The position numbers were made by a program, and so were the translations under genes. From Prolixibacteraceae bacterium (GTDB lineage Bacteria; Bacteroidota; Bacteroidia; Bacteroidales; Prolixibacteraceae), in NCBI GenBank assembly GCA_019163175.1, contig JAFLKN010000017.1, forward strand, positions 1 through 64,000: DNA of 64,000 nt. Reading direction: 5' to 3'. The notes beneath the pieces are model-generated. The model saw only the letters and a program-made list of their open reading frames with translations. It was not told the origin of the DNA and ran no database searches. Of this stretch, positions 42,647 to 51,064 are shown piece after piece (position 1 is the first letter of the stretch; every line of letters begins with the position of its first letter).

Positions 42647-44089
42647 TTAAAACGACAACAAACACTGCCAGATAAACATGTTTCCGAACGAATCCACATC
42701 TTCCCAGATTTGTTTTACCAAAGGTTCATCCCCATTGATCGATGGTATTTCTTTGCGTTTTTCTTCCCAAGGAATGCACAAACCGGCTTTGTTGGCCGGA
42801 TTGATGCGGCTTCCCATGCCATATTCTTTCCCGAAAATAGTTCCGGGAGTTGGTGCATTTTGAGCATCAAGTTCGAGTAGAGTAGCGCTTCCATCAGAAT
42901 AAACGCCGTATTCGCGGGTAAAATCGGTTAAAACCTTCATGTTTTCGATGGTGGCATCGTTCTGGATAATCGCGCTGGCATCCATGATGTAACCGCCATT
43001 GCGGGCCACTTCGTCAATCACTTTTTTGCAGCGGGCGCGGATTTCATCCGGAGTTCCGTATGAAAGCAGCGTATTTGGTATTCCACCGCTCAGGCAGAAT
43101 TTATGTCCGATGGTTCGGTGTGTTTTGAAAATATCGCCGCTGTCGACATGGTAAACAATACTCTTTTCAGGCAAATCATTGAAATGATTGAGGTGGTGGT
43201 CCCAGCTTCCTTCGGCATAAAACAAGGTCTGATGCCCGTTTTTCCACAATTCTTCAATAATGGGTCGGACGGTTGGCCAGTAATGCGATTCGAATTCACC
43301 TTCAGAAACAAAAGGCACACAACCCCGGTGCATCCAGTAACCAATCGGAACCTGTTTTTTCGGATCGGCGGAATTGAGCGCCACATTGTACAAATGCGGC
43401 ATCAGCGCTTCGCAGGCTTTGCGCACTTTGTCGGGTTGGGTCATCATGTCCATGGTCAGGCCCATGTAGCCACGCAGTTTATCGCCAATAATATCGAACG
43501 GCGCCTTAAAAATACCGTTGATGGCCGAAACCGTTCCGCTATCGGTTCGCAATTTATCGACGTGTGGCCCGTAGGCATTGAAGTAATTGAGCATGGCCAT
43601 TCCACCTTTTACCAAAGCGAGGTTATTGCGGTAACTGGTGGCGGTTCCCATCGGCGAGATATCGGCAGAAACGCGCGGAAGCCATTTGTTGTATAGGAAA
43701 GCGGTCGGATCGTCAATCAGTTCGTCGTATTCGTCTTCCTTCATGAACGATTTTCCTTCTTCCGGCTCGCGGTACTGAAATCCGTTGACAGCCGGCACAT
43801 CGATTCCGGGAACTCCGTAGTAAGTTATTCCGATAGCCTGAGTCAGTCCGGTCCACACATAAACCATGTTCGAAACCACGGCATCCCAGTCGAAATCTGC
43901 CGCACATTTTCGAGCGGCTATAAAAGCGCGATTGTAGTCGTGCACCACATCCTGGCAAGTCATTCCGGCATATTTGGCCGTGAACTCAGCAACAAACGGA
44001 CGAATCGGAATACGGTCTGGCTTTTCGTTGCGCATGGCGGTGAGGTATCGGCTGAGACGCTGGCGGTAGATTTCTTCGGTGGTCGACAT
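42647..44089 (-). CDS. Uroporphyrinogen decarboxylase-like (URO-D/methyltransferase-type) protein
   Basis: ATG 44089 (MSTTEEIYRQRLSRYLTAMRNEKPDRIPIRPF) matches the usual URO-D-like start; 480 residues. The R-x3-A-x3-E-x-P-D-R-(I/V)-P-(I/V) opening, a central TIM barrel and the C-terminal GGYIMDASAIIQNDATIENM block place it in the URO-D superfamily. That superfamily also contains corrinoid-dependent methyltransferases (MtaA/CmuA type). It lacks the arginine-rich N-terminal signature of true HemE and is much longer, so haem synthesis is unlikely. Methyl or demethylation chemistry on plant-derived compounds is a reasonable but unproven idea. Confidence 0.8.
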   Translation of the reverse strand: MSTTEEIYRQRLSRYLTAMRNEKPDRIPIRPFVAEFTAKYAGMTCQDVVHDYNRAFIAARKCAADFDWDAVVSNMVYVWTGLTQAIGITYYGVPGIDVPAVNGFQYREPEEGKSFMKEDEYDELIDDPTAFLYNKWLPRVSADISPMGTATSYRNNLALVKGGMAMLNYFNAYGPHVDKLRTDSGTVSAINGIFKAPFDIIGDKLRGYMGLTMDMMTQPDKVRKACEALMPHLYNVALNSADPKKQVPIGYWMHRGCVPFVSEGEFESHYWPTVRPIIEELWKNGHQTLFYAEGSWDHHLNHFNDLPEKSIVYHVDSGDIFKTHRTIGHKFCLSGGIPNTLLSYGTPDEIRARCKKVIDEVARNGGYIMDASAIIQNDATIENMKVLTDFTREYGVYSDGSATLLELDAQNAPTPGTIFGKEYGMGSRINPANKAGLCIPWEEKRKEIPSINGDEPLVKQIWEDVDSFGNMFIWQCLLSF

Positions 44090-44255
44090 GTTGAATCGGG
44101 TTAGAAAGTTAGCAGTTAAATATACCACTCTTTGCCGGAAAGATAGCTGTCGCATTTCTAAATTTTCCGGTTAGTAAATTGATCCGGAACATGGATTTTG
44201 TATGTTTGCTCCGGATTTTATTCGTTGACATTGACAAAAAAGTACCTGAACCGAT

Positions 44256-45416
44256 ATGTATAGCAAAAATCTGTTGATGGCAGCAGCCTGTCTGGCCATA
44301 GCCATGTTTGGAATGGCTTGTGTTGCATTGGGAACTATAAGCGATTACCTGACCAATACGTTTGCAGTTGACAAAATCTTTATTGGGTTGCTGGCTTCAT
44401 TGTTTGCTTCCGGGGCCTTGGTTGGATCAATCTCTTTTGGCCCGATAGTCGATCGTTTTGGGTATAAGTTTATTTTGATTGTCAGTTTAATTTTGCTTTT
44501 ATCGGGCTTTGAGGTTATTGGCAGAACCAGCCAGTTGAATGTGATTCGCATCATGGTTTTTCTTTTTGGACTTGGCGGCGGAATTATCAATGGCGGCACG
44601 AGTGCTTTGGTTGCCGATTTGTATACCGACAAGAAAGGCGCATATCTCAGCATACTTGGTGTCTTTTGGGGAGTTGGCGCTTTAAGCTTTCCACTTGTTA
44701 CCTCAATTTTGCTTACTCAGGGGATGAATTATTTTTCCATTTTAACTCTGGTTGGCTTGTTTACCCTGATTCCGATGGTGATGTTCGCCGCGCTAAAATG
44801 TCCTCCCGCCAAAAATTCAGGAGGTGTTCCTTACCGGAAATACCTCGACATGATTAAGAATCCTACGATTCTGCTGATTGGATTCTTTTTGTTTTTCCAA
44901 AGCGGATTCGAGACTTTGACTACCACCTGGACTCCCAAATATTTTCTCGAAATGTATTCGTCGAACATGCAATCGGCACTGTTGTCGCTGACTGTCATGA
45001 GTATAAGTTTGACCATTTCCCGCCTGCTGTTGGGCTACGTCCTGAAGAAGATTGAAAACTGGAAAGTCTTGTTGGTTGGTTTGCTTATCACTATTACAGG
45101 CCTGATTGTGATGCGGTTTGGAAACTCTTTTACGGCAGGATTGCTTGGTATTGGTATGCTTGGATTTGGCGCTGCTGCTGCATTCCCGGTAATGCTGGGC
45201 TATGTTGGTGCAATGTATCCCGAAATTTCGGGGGCTGCATTTAGTCTTGTTTTATTTATTGCACTTACCGGAAATGCATTACTCAATGCTCTTGGTGGTT
45301 TTGTTTTCGAGAAGTTTCAGATTTCGAGCTTTGCCTTTTTTATGGTCGGAATCCTACTCATCATGCTGTTGCTTTTGTTCCTGATAATACAAAGAATGAA
45401 AAAGCAGCCTGAATAA
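44256..45416 (+). CDS. MFS transporter
   Basis: A 386-residue permease with twelve hydrophobic helices. The helix 2-3 loop FGPIVDRFGYK is the major-facilitator signature (G-x-x-x-D-R-x-G-x-K/R), and FGLGGGIINGGTSALVADLY in helix 4 resembles fucose permease/FHS-type members. A central basic loop (KCPPAKNSGGVPYRKY) precedes helix 7. It is probably an inner-membrane sugar:H+ symporter. It is divergent from the URO-D-like gene and convergent with the acyltransferase-like gene; the surrounding genes suggest import of a hydrolysis product. Confidence 0.82.
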   Translation: MYSKNLLMAAACLAIAMFGMACVALGTISDYLTNTFAVDKIFIGLLASLFASGALVGSISFGPIVDRFGYKFILIVSLILLLSGFEVIGRTSQLNVIRIMVFLFGLGGGIINGGTSALVADLYTDKKGAYLSILGVFWGVGALSFPLVTSILLTQGMNYFSILTLVGLFTLIPMVMFAALKCPPAKNSGGVPYRKYLDMIKNPTILLIGFFLFFQSGFETLTTTWTPKYFLEMYSSNMQSALLSLTVMSISLTISRLLLGYVLKKIENWKVLLVGLLITITGLIVMRFGNSFTAGLLGIGMLGFGAAAAFPVMLGYVGAMYPEISGAAFSLVLFIALTGNALLNALGGFVFEKFQISSFAFFMVGILLIMLLLLFLIIQRMKKQPE

Positions 45417-45472
45417 TAAATATGGGGATTATATCTTGAAAAGAATATATACCAGCATCAAAATATGGTTAA

Positions 45473-45514
45473 AAAAAGCGAAAGCAGCCTGTTGACAGGT
45501 AACTTTCGCTTTTT
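45473..45514. terminator. Bidirectional terminator between MFS and DUF5009 genes
   Basis: A 12-bp stem AAAAAGCGAAAG/CTTTCGCTTTTT (45473-45484 with 45503-45514), with A-tract and T-tract at the two sides, placed between convergent genes. Confidence 0.88.
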
Positions 45515-45539
45515 GTTTAGGTTTAAGTGATGCCTTAAT

Positions 45540-46667
45540 TTAAATTTTGATGAAGATTTTATTTTTGAACATCCAGTAGCAAACATACCACAAGCTGGCC
45601 CATACCGATAGACTGATCAGAATTTTAGTCGTTAGTTCGCCTGTCCAGCTAAAAAACGTATTGACAATGGGTTTAAAAACTTCGGAAAGAATGTCTGCAC
45701 CACCGAATTCGAAGAGTAGGTAAATAAAAATACAGTTCATTCCGACGATAATAAAGGTTTTTGATCCAGCAGCAAAGCTCTTTTTAACGTCAATCAACCA
45801 ATACGAAAAGCAAAGTGCCAGAATTGCCCAACCGCCACTTGCAAATACGAACGAAGAAGTAGCTATTTTCTTTATTATCGGGGTAATCCCCAACAAATCA
45901 AGCGAGAATCCAACAGCAAGGCAGCTCACGCCGGCCAGTATCATTACTTTAATTTTCTCTGCCGAAGTTTTGTTACTCATCAACAGTTTGCCAAAAAGAA
46001 CGCCCCAAACCGTATGCGCAATGGTCGGAATCGCGTTTAGCGAAGCCCAGATGCTTGTTTTATCTGTGCCTTCAATTTTCGTATTCACCCAGGCACCCAG
46101 GTTGTGGTAAGCTTCCCACGGATGATTAAAGCCTTCAACAGGGGAAAAGCGGTAAGCCAAATCGACCAGCAGCAACACCACCAAGGTGAAGATTACCTGA
46201 AACGAAATGCTTTTCTTCATAATCAGGAAAGCAACCAAATATGTTACTGACAGTTGCGCCAATACGTTTTGTAGTTTGAAAACAATATGGTCCGATCCGC
46301 TGCAATAAATTAACCAGCCCAGTAAAAGCAGAATCAATGACCGTTTAAATGCATGTTTCAAAATGGTGCTGTCGGTGTCTCCTTTTTTCTGTCGGTTGAC
46401 AACTGCGAATGGAATGGCTACCCCAACAATGAACATGAAAAACGGCTGAATAAGATCCCAAAAATGCAATCCGTTCCATTCGTGATGACTCAGTTGTGTT
46501 CCCAAAAATTGAACGAACCCGTTATTTACATGTTCCAGATGTCCGTATATCCGCGAGCTTTCTCCGATAAGCAGGAACATGGTCAATCCACGAAAAAAAT
46601 CGATGGAAGTTACACGTTCGCTTAGGGGCAGACTTTGTTTCAGCTCAGGCTTTCCCAATGTTGTCAT
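45540..46667 (-). CDS. DUF5009 / heparan-alpha-glucosaminide N-acetyltransferase-like membrane protein
   Basis: A 375-residue integral membrane protein with about ten helices. The N-terminal block ERVTSIDFFRGLTMFLLIGE and the HHEWNGLHFWDLIQPFFMFIVGVAIPFA segment are the signature of the NagX/HGSNAT-like family (COG4299/DUF5009). The histidines in SHHEWNG are candidates for the transmembrane acetyl transfer site. In Bacteroidota such genes usually sit in polysaccharide loci and are thought to acetylate sugars, often amino sugars, at the inner membrane. It begins 30 nt after the creatininase-family gene, and the two form an operon. Confidence 0.88.
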   Translation of the reverse strand: MTTLGKPELKQSLPLSERVTSIDFFRGLTMFLLIGESSRIYGHLEHVNNGFVQFLGTQLSHHEWNGLHFWDLIQPFFMFIVGVAIPFAVVNRQKKGDTDSTILKHAFKRSLILLLLGWLIYCSGSDHIVFKLQNVLAQLSVTYLVAFLIMKKSISFQVIFTLVVLLLVDLAYRFSPVEGFNHPWEAYHNLGAWVNTKIEGTDKTSIWASLNAIPTIAHTVWGVLFGKLLMSNKTSAEKIKVMILAGVSCLAVGFSLDLLGITPIIKKIATSSFVFASGGWAILALCFSYWLIDVKKSFAAGSKTFIIVGMNCIFIYLLFEFGGADILSEVFKPIVNTFFSWTGELTTKILISLSVWASLWYVCYWMFKNKIFIKI

Positions 46668-46697
46668 ATAATTTAGTTATTTAGGTTTTTGCAGTTT

Positions 46698-47519
46698 TCA
46701 AATGTAAAAATCTTCGCGGTCAGTCGTCGATAAATCAAACAGAAAATCACCAATTTTTTCGGTGAGTAGTCGAAAGAATTTTTCACCTTTTTCAGCAGTC
46801 GCTTTGGCCGGGTTGCCAATACCTGTGTCGGCTGTAACACTTGTCCAGCGGCGCTCTGCCCAGCCCCAGCCTTCGTGCATGGCTTTGAATTTATATTTTT
46901 TTGCTGCACCGTCGCCTGCCTCCTGAAGCGGTAAAACCCATTCCGGTTTCAGGTAAAGCATCAGGCTGGTTTCTACTTCGCCTGCATGTTCGCCCAAATC
47001 TTCAAAAATAGTATTGGCCTCTTTTACTTTGTACCAGTTCACTTCCGAAAGAAACATTTTTGGATACTTCAGTCCCAATTCGCGCAGCATTTGCCTGAAG
47101 TCGTTTCCTCCATGGCTGTTCAAAATTACCAGCTTGAATATTCCTTGCCGGTTGAGGGTTTCAATGATATCATTCAGGATGGCAAACTGCGTTGACGGAT
47201 TCAGGTTCATGTCGAGTGTAACATCAAACTGGCCGGTATTTACACCGAAGGGAATTGCGGGTAATACAATCACTTTGCTTCCCTTTTCCCATGCGATTCG
47301 GGCGGCTTCAGCTGCAATAGCGTTGGCTTCAACATTGTCGGTTGAATAAGGTAGGTGATAGTTGTGTGCTTCGGTTGCTCCCCAGGGCAGTACAACCAGT
47401 TGATACTGTTCGTCTTTTACAGTTTTCCAGTTGGTTTCGGCTAAAATATACGGTCTCATTATCGGGTTTATTGGTTTTGAATTGTCTTTTAGTGTCTGTT
47501 CCTGATTTGTTTCGTTCAC
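46698..47519 (-). CDS. Creatininase-family amidohydrolase
   Basis: A 273-residue metal-dependent hydrolase. Metal ligands are visible in LPWGATEAHNYHLPYSTD (Glu, His, Asp), in ILNSHGGNDF (His) and in LGEHAGEVETSLMLYL (Glu), which together are the creatininase/mycofactocin-precursor-peptidase family pattern. True creatininases act on a cyclic amide, but many members act on other amides, including sugar-linked ones. The start at 47519 gives a short polar leader; MRPYIL at 47459 is an alternative. It is the first gene of a two-gene operon with the DUF5009 protein and is divergent from the oxidoreductase gene. Confidence 0.88.
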   Translation of the reverse strand: MNETNQEQTLKDNSKPINPIMRPYILAETNWKTVKDEQYQLVVLPWGATEAHNYHLPYSTDNVEANAIAAEAARIAWEKGSKVIVLPAIPFGVNTGQFDVTLDMNLNPSTQFAILNDIIETLNRQGIFKLVILNSHGGNDFRQMLRELGLKYPKMFLSEVNWYKVKEANTIFEDLGEHAGEVETSLMLYLKPEWVLPLQEAGDGAAKKYKFKAMHEGWGWAERRWTSVTADTGIGNPAKATAEKGEKFFRLLTEKIGDFLFDLSTTDREDFYI

Positions 47520-47600
47520 GAAATTGCTTAAAACTGTGCAATCGAATGCATTTCAGAAATATTTCAATTAAATGTTTTCAGTTAGCGCTTTTTACCTTTT

Positions 47601-47608
47601 TACTTTTG
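47601..47608 (+). promoter_or_regulatory. Candidate -7 box of the oxidoreductase-GH127 unit (TACTTTTG)
   Basis: A perfect TAnnTTTG match, identical to the rplU box, about 118 nt before the Gfo/Idh/MocA ATG. No TTTG at 19 nt upstream; the -33 element may be weak. Confidence 0.45.
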
Positions 47609-47725
47609 CCTTGGTTTGATACCTTTAAGGCGAATTTTAGAGCCACTAAAATTAGAAATAAATACGGGATTCAGGTTTTTTGCAGTTCCTGAATTAAATG
47701 ACATAAACCAACTAAGTTACAAGTT

Positions 47726-49045
47726 ATGACCAACGATCGCCGAACTTTTATTAAACAATCGACTACAGTAGCGGCTGCCATAAGCGTTTTTCCTACCCTG
47801 ATGAATGCCGGATGTGTGGGAGCAAATGAGCGGGTTACAGTAGCACTCATCGGTTGTAATAATCAAGGATTTACCAATTTGCAATCATTCCTGAAACTCC
47901 CCAATGTGGTATGTGCCGCCTTGTGCGATATCGACCAGAATGTATTGGAAAAACGAGCAGCCGAAGTAGAAAAAATGACTGGCAAAAAACCTACACTTTA
48001 TAGTGATTTCAGGAAGGTACTTGAGCAAAAGGATATTGATGCTGTAATTATCGGTACACCCGACCACTGGCATTGTATTCCGATGATTTATGCTGCCGAA
48101 GCTGGTAAGGATGTGTATTGTGAAAAACCGCTGGGCTATACTATCGAAGAATGTAACCTGATGGTAAAAGCAACCCACCGCTACAAAACTGTTGTTCAGG
48201 TTGGGCAGTGGCAGCGCAGCGATCCGCATTGGCTCGATGCTGTCAAATACATTCAGGCCGGAAACCTTGGACGTGTACGTTCGGTTCGGGCCTGGTCGTA
48301 TGTAGGCTGGAAAAAATCTATTCCGGTTGTTGAAGATGGCTCGGCGCCTGCCGGAGTCGATTACAATATGTGGCTCGGGCCACGTCCGGAACGCGCTTTT
48401 AACAAAAACCGGTTTCACGCAACATGGCGGTGGTATTGGGATTATGCCGGTGGAGTTATGACCGATTGGGGAGTTCATCTGCTCGATTATGCCTTATTCG
48501 GAATGAATCAGTATGTGCCTAAATCGATCAGTTCCAATGGCGGTAAATATGCTTTTCCGACCGATGCGATGGAAACACCTGACACCATGATGGCCATGTA
48601 TGATTTTGGCGATTTCGGTATTTTATGGGATCATACCATCGGAATTTATGGCGGTCAGTTTAAACGCCGCGGACATGGCGTAGCGTTTATTGGCGAATAC
48701 GGAACATTAATTGTCGATCGTGCCGGATGGGAAGTGATGGCCGAAAACAAAAGTACAAGCGCCAAAGAGGGTTTTGCTGATGTGCCAATTCAGCAAGGTA
48801 CAAATAACGGCCTCGATTTACACGTTGCCAATTTTATCGATTGTATTAAAACACGCAACAAACCGAATTGCGACATTGAAATAGGTGCGCACATTGCACG
48901 TTTTGCACAGATGGGAAATATTGCTTACCGTTTGGGACGGAAGATTGTTTGGAATGACGAAAAGCAGGAATTCCTGAATGATCCCGAAGCTAACGCACTA
49001 ACGAAGGCAAATTACCGCGCCCCTTGGTCGTTACCTAAAGTATAG
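47726..49045 (+). CDS. Exported Gfo/Idh/MocA-family oxidoreductase
   Basis: A 439-residue NAD(P)-dependent sugar oxidoreductase. The N-terminus NDRRTFIKQSTTVAAAISVF is a Tat-type signal (twin Arg followed by F-I-K), so the folded enzyme with bound cofactor should be exported. The Rossmann motif VALIGCNNQGFTNL follows, then VIIGTPDHWHCIPMIYAAEAGKDVYCEKPLGYTIEE, the family's E-K-P motif with the catalytic lysine. GGVMTDWGVHLLDYALFG is the C-terminal substrate-domain histidine motif. Relatives act on glycosides or inositols, some by redox-assisted glycoside cleavage. It precedes the GH127 gene by 72 nt. Confidence 0.92.
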   Translation: MTNDRRTFIKQSTTVAAAISVFPTLMNAGCVGANERVTVALIGCNNQGFTNLQSFLKLPNVVCAALCDIDQNVLEKRAAEVEKMTGKKPTLYSDFRKVLEQKDIDAVIIGTPDHWHCIPMIYAAEAGKDVYCEKPLGYTIEECNLMVKATHRYKTVVQVGQWQRSDPHWLDAVKYIQAGNLGRVRSVRAWSYVGWKKSIPVVEDGSAPAGVDYNMWLGPRPERAFNKNRFHATWRWYWDYAGGVMTDWGVHLLDYALFGMNQYVPKSISSNGGKYAFPTDAMETPDTMMAMYDFGDFGILWDHTIGIYGGQFKRRGHGVAFIGEYGTLIVDRAGWEVMAENKSTSAKEGFADVPIQQGTNNGLDLHVANFIDCIKTRNKPNCDIEIGAHIARFAQMGNIAYRLGRKIVWNDEKQEFLNDPEANALTKANYRAPWSLPKV

Positions 49046-49061
49046 ACTTTACTCCATTCTA

Positions 49062-49092
49062 CACACAGGGAGGCTCTATGTCGCCCTGTGTG
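49062..49092 (+). other. Hairpin in the leader of the GH127 gene
   Basis: A perfect 9-bp stem CACACAGGG/CCCTGTGTG (49062-49070 with 49084-49092), 13-nt loop, no T-run after it. It sits between the oxidoreductase stop and the GH127 ATG and may stabilise the downstream mRNA or trim expression. Confidence 0.5.
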
Positions 49093-49117
49093 CAATTTAC
49101 CGACTAAACCTAACCCA

Positions 49118-51013
49118 ATGAAACAGCTTATTCTTATTTCCGTTTTCCTGATTCCATTTTTTAGTTTTTCACAACCGAAATTAAGTCCGGCCAAAATGGC
49201 AAAAACTGATTTGCTCGAAGCCTGGACTCCTTCCAATATTCATATAAATGGATATCTGGGCGGAAAAATGGATTTGTGCATCAATGAGCGAATTAAAAAG
49301 CAAGATGTACAGCATTTGATTGATCCGTTTAAAACCCGGAATGAGACCCGTTTGTGGCAAACTGAGTTCTGGGGGAAATGGATTCTTTCGGCCATTGCTG
49401 CCTATGAGTACAATCACGATCCTGAACTGTTGAAAATTATTCAGAATGCTGTTTCCGGTTTACTCGCTACCCAAACGGCTGACGGCTATATTGGTAATTA
49501 TTCTCCGGAAGCGCAGTTGCAGCATTGGGACATCTGGGGAAGGAAATACACAATGCTCGGACTACTGGCTTATTTTGATATTTCAGGAGATAAAAAGGCA
49601 CTGGATGCTGCACGGAAAGTTGCCGATCATTTATTTACGCAGGTTGCCCCGGGCAAGGCAGATATTGTAAAAACGGGGAATTATCGTGGAATGCCAAGCA
49701 GCTCGATTCTGGAGCCAATGGTATCCCTGTACCGGCATACCGGAGAAAAACGTTACCTCGATTTCGCCAAATATATAGTTGCCCAATGGGAAACTGCAGA
49801 TGGCCCGAAATTGATTAGCAAAGCTGCTGAAGGAGTTGCTGTGGCAGACCGCTTCCCGTTCCCCAAATCATGGTGGTCGTGGGAAAATGGACAGAAAGCT
49901 TACGAGATGATGTCGTGCTATGAAGGATTGCTCGATCTTTTCCGGATTACCGGTGAACCTACTTACCTGAAATCGGCCGAACTGGCCGTACGGAATATTA
50001 TCGATACCGAAATTAATGTGGCCGGATCGGGAACAGCCTTCGAATGTTTTTACCACGGCGGACAAAGGCAAACCGAACCAACGTATCATACAATGGAAAC
50101 CTGCGTGACGTTTACCTGGATTAAGCTGTGCAATAACCTGCTTCGCCTTACCGGAAACCCCATGTATGCCGATCAAATCGAAAAATCGGTTTACAATGCG
50201 TTGTTAGCTTCGATGAAATTCGATGGTTCGCAAATCGCCAAATACAGTCCACTCGAAGGAATGCGCCACGAGGGTGAGGAGCAGTGCGAAATGCACATCA
50301 ACTGCTGCAATGCCAATGGTCCGCGTGCATTTGCGCTTTTACCAAAATTGGCTTTAATGACAAGTGGAAACGAAATACTGGTCAATCTTTACAGCCAATC
50401 TTCAGCTTCGGTTCAGTTAAATCAAAAAAATAGAGTGACATTGGAGCAGGTTACCACCTACCCGGAATCAGATCAGGTAGAAATCACAGTACAATCTGAG
50501 AAACCTGAAACGTTTACTTTGTCATTGCGCATTCCGGAATGGAGTACCAAAACTTTGGTTTCAGTAAATGGCATTCCTGTTAATGGAACTCATTCGGGCA
50601 GCTATCAGAAAATTAACCGCGAGTGGAAATCAGGAGATAAGGTAGTTTTAAAACTGGATATGAGTGGCCGCTTAATTGCACTCAATGGCTATCAGGCAAT
50701 CATGCGCGGACCTGTTTTGCTCGCGCGCGACTCACGATTTAACGATGGTTTTGTTGATGAGGCTGCAATCATTCGTCAAAAGAACAACGAGGTTGAACTT
50801 CTTCCTTCAGCCGGCAAACAAGAACACATCTGGATGTCGTTTACTGCACCGCTGGTTTTGGGAACCGATTTGGAAGGTGAAGGCCGTAATCCGAAGCAGA
50901 TTCATTTCTGCGATTTTGCTTCGGCCGGAAACACATGGAGTGCCGATTCGCGATACCGAGTTTGGATTAAACAAACCTTGAATGTGATGAATGCGATATA
51001 TAAACCGTATTAA
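49118..51013 (+). CDS. GH127-family beta-L-arabinofuranosidase-like hydrolase
   Basis: ATG 49118 (MKQLILISVFLIPFFSFSQ) supplies a clean signal peptide; 631 residues. This is a DUF1680/GH127-type protein: an (alpha/alpha)6 barrel beginning W..EFWGKWI, with TADGYIGNY near residue 127 and GTAFECFYHGG near residue 307. HINCCNANGPRAF carries Cys396 and Cys397, the cysteine pair of a zinc site in which one cysteine acts as nucleophile in characterised family members. A C-terminal beta domain follows (SLRIPEWS, VNG.P, LDM). It should release beta-L-arabinofuranose from plant glycans or glycoproteins in the periplasm. Confidence 0.88.
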   Translation: MKQLILISVFLIPFFSFSQPKLSPAKMAKTDLLEAWTPSNIHINGYLGGKMDLCINERIKKQDVQHLIDPFKTRNETRLWQTEFWGKWILSAIAAYEYNHDPELLKIIQNAVSGLLATQTADGYIGNYSPEAQLQHWDIWGRKYTMLGLLAYFDISGDKKALDAARKVADHLFTQVAPGKADIVKTGNYRGMPSSSILEPMVSLYRHTGEKRYLDFAKYIVAQWETADGPKLISKAAEGVAVADRFPFPKSWWSWENGQKAYEMMSCYEGLLDLFRITGEPTYLKSAELAVRNIIDTEINVAGSGTAFECFYHGGQRQTEPTYHTMETCVTFTWIKLCNNLLRLTGNPMYADQIEKSVYNALLASMKFDGSQIAKYSPLEGMRHEGEEQCEMHINCCNANGPRAFALLPKLALMTSGNEILVNLYSQSSASVQLNQKNRVTLEQVTTYPESDQVEITVQSEKPETFTLSLRIPEWSTKTLVSVNGIPVNGTHSGSYQKINREWKSGDKVVLKLDMSGRLIALNGYQAIMRGPVLLARDSRFNDGFVDEAAIIRQKNNEVELLPSAGKQEHIWMSFTAPLVLGTDLEGEGRNPKQIHFCDFASAGNTWSADSRYRVWIKQTLNVMNAIYKPY

Positions 51014-51018
51014 AGTGC

Positions 51019-51052
51019 AAGGGCACTGCTTTTAACAAATAGCAGCGCCCTT
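51019..51052 (+). terminator. Terminator-like hairpin after GH127
   Basis: A 12-bp stem with one mismatch (51019-51030 with 51041-51052) and a 10-nt loop lies six bases past the stop. The following tract is only modestly T-rich. Confidence 0.6.
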
Positions 51053-51064
51053 ACTTATTCAGGC

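Noticed and set aside
42647-44089. hemE (true uroporphyrinogen decarboxylase)
   Set aside because: The protein is over 100 residues longer than HemE and lacks its N-terminal arginine signature; it fits the wider URO-D-like family only.
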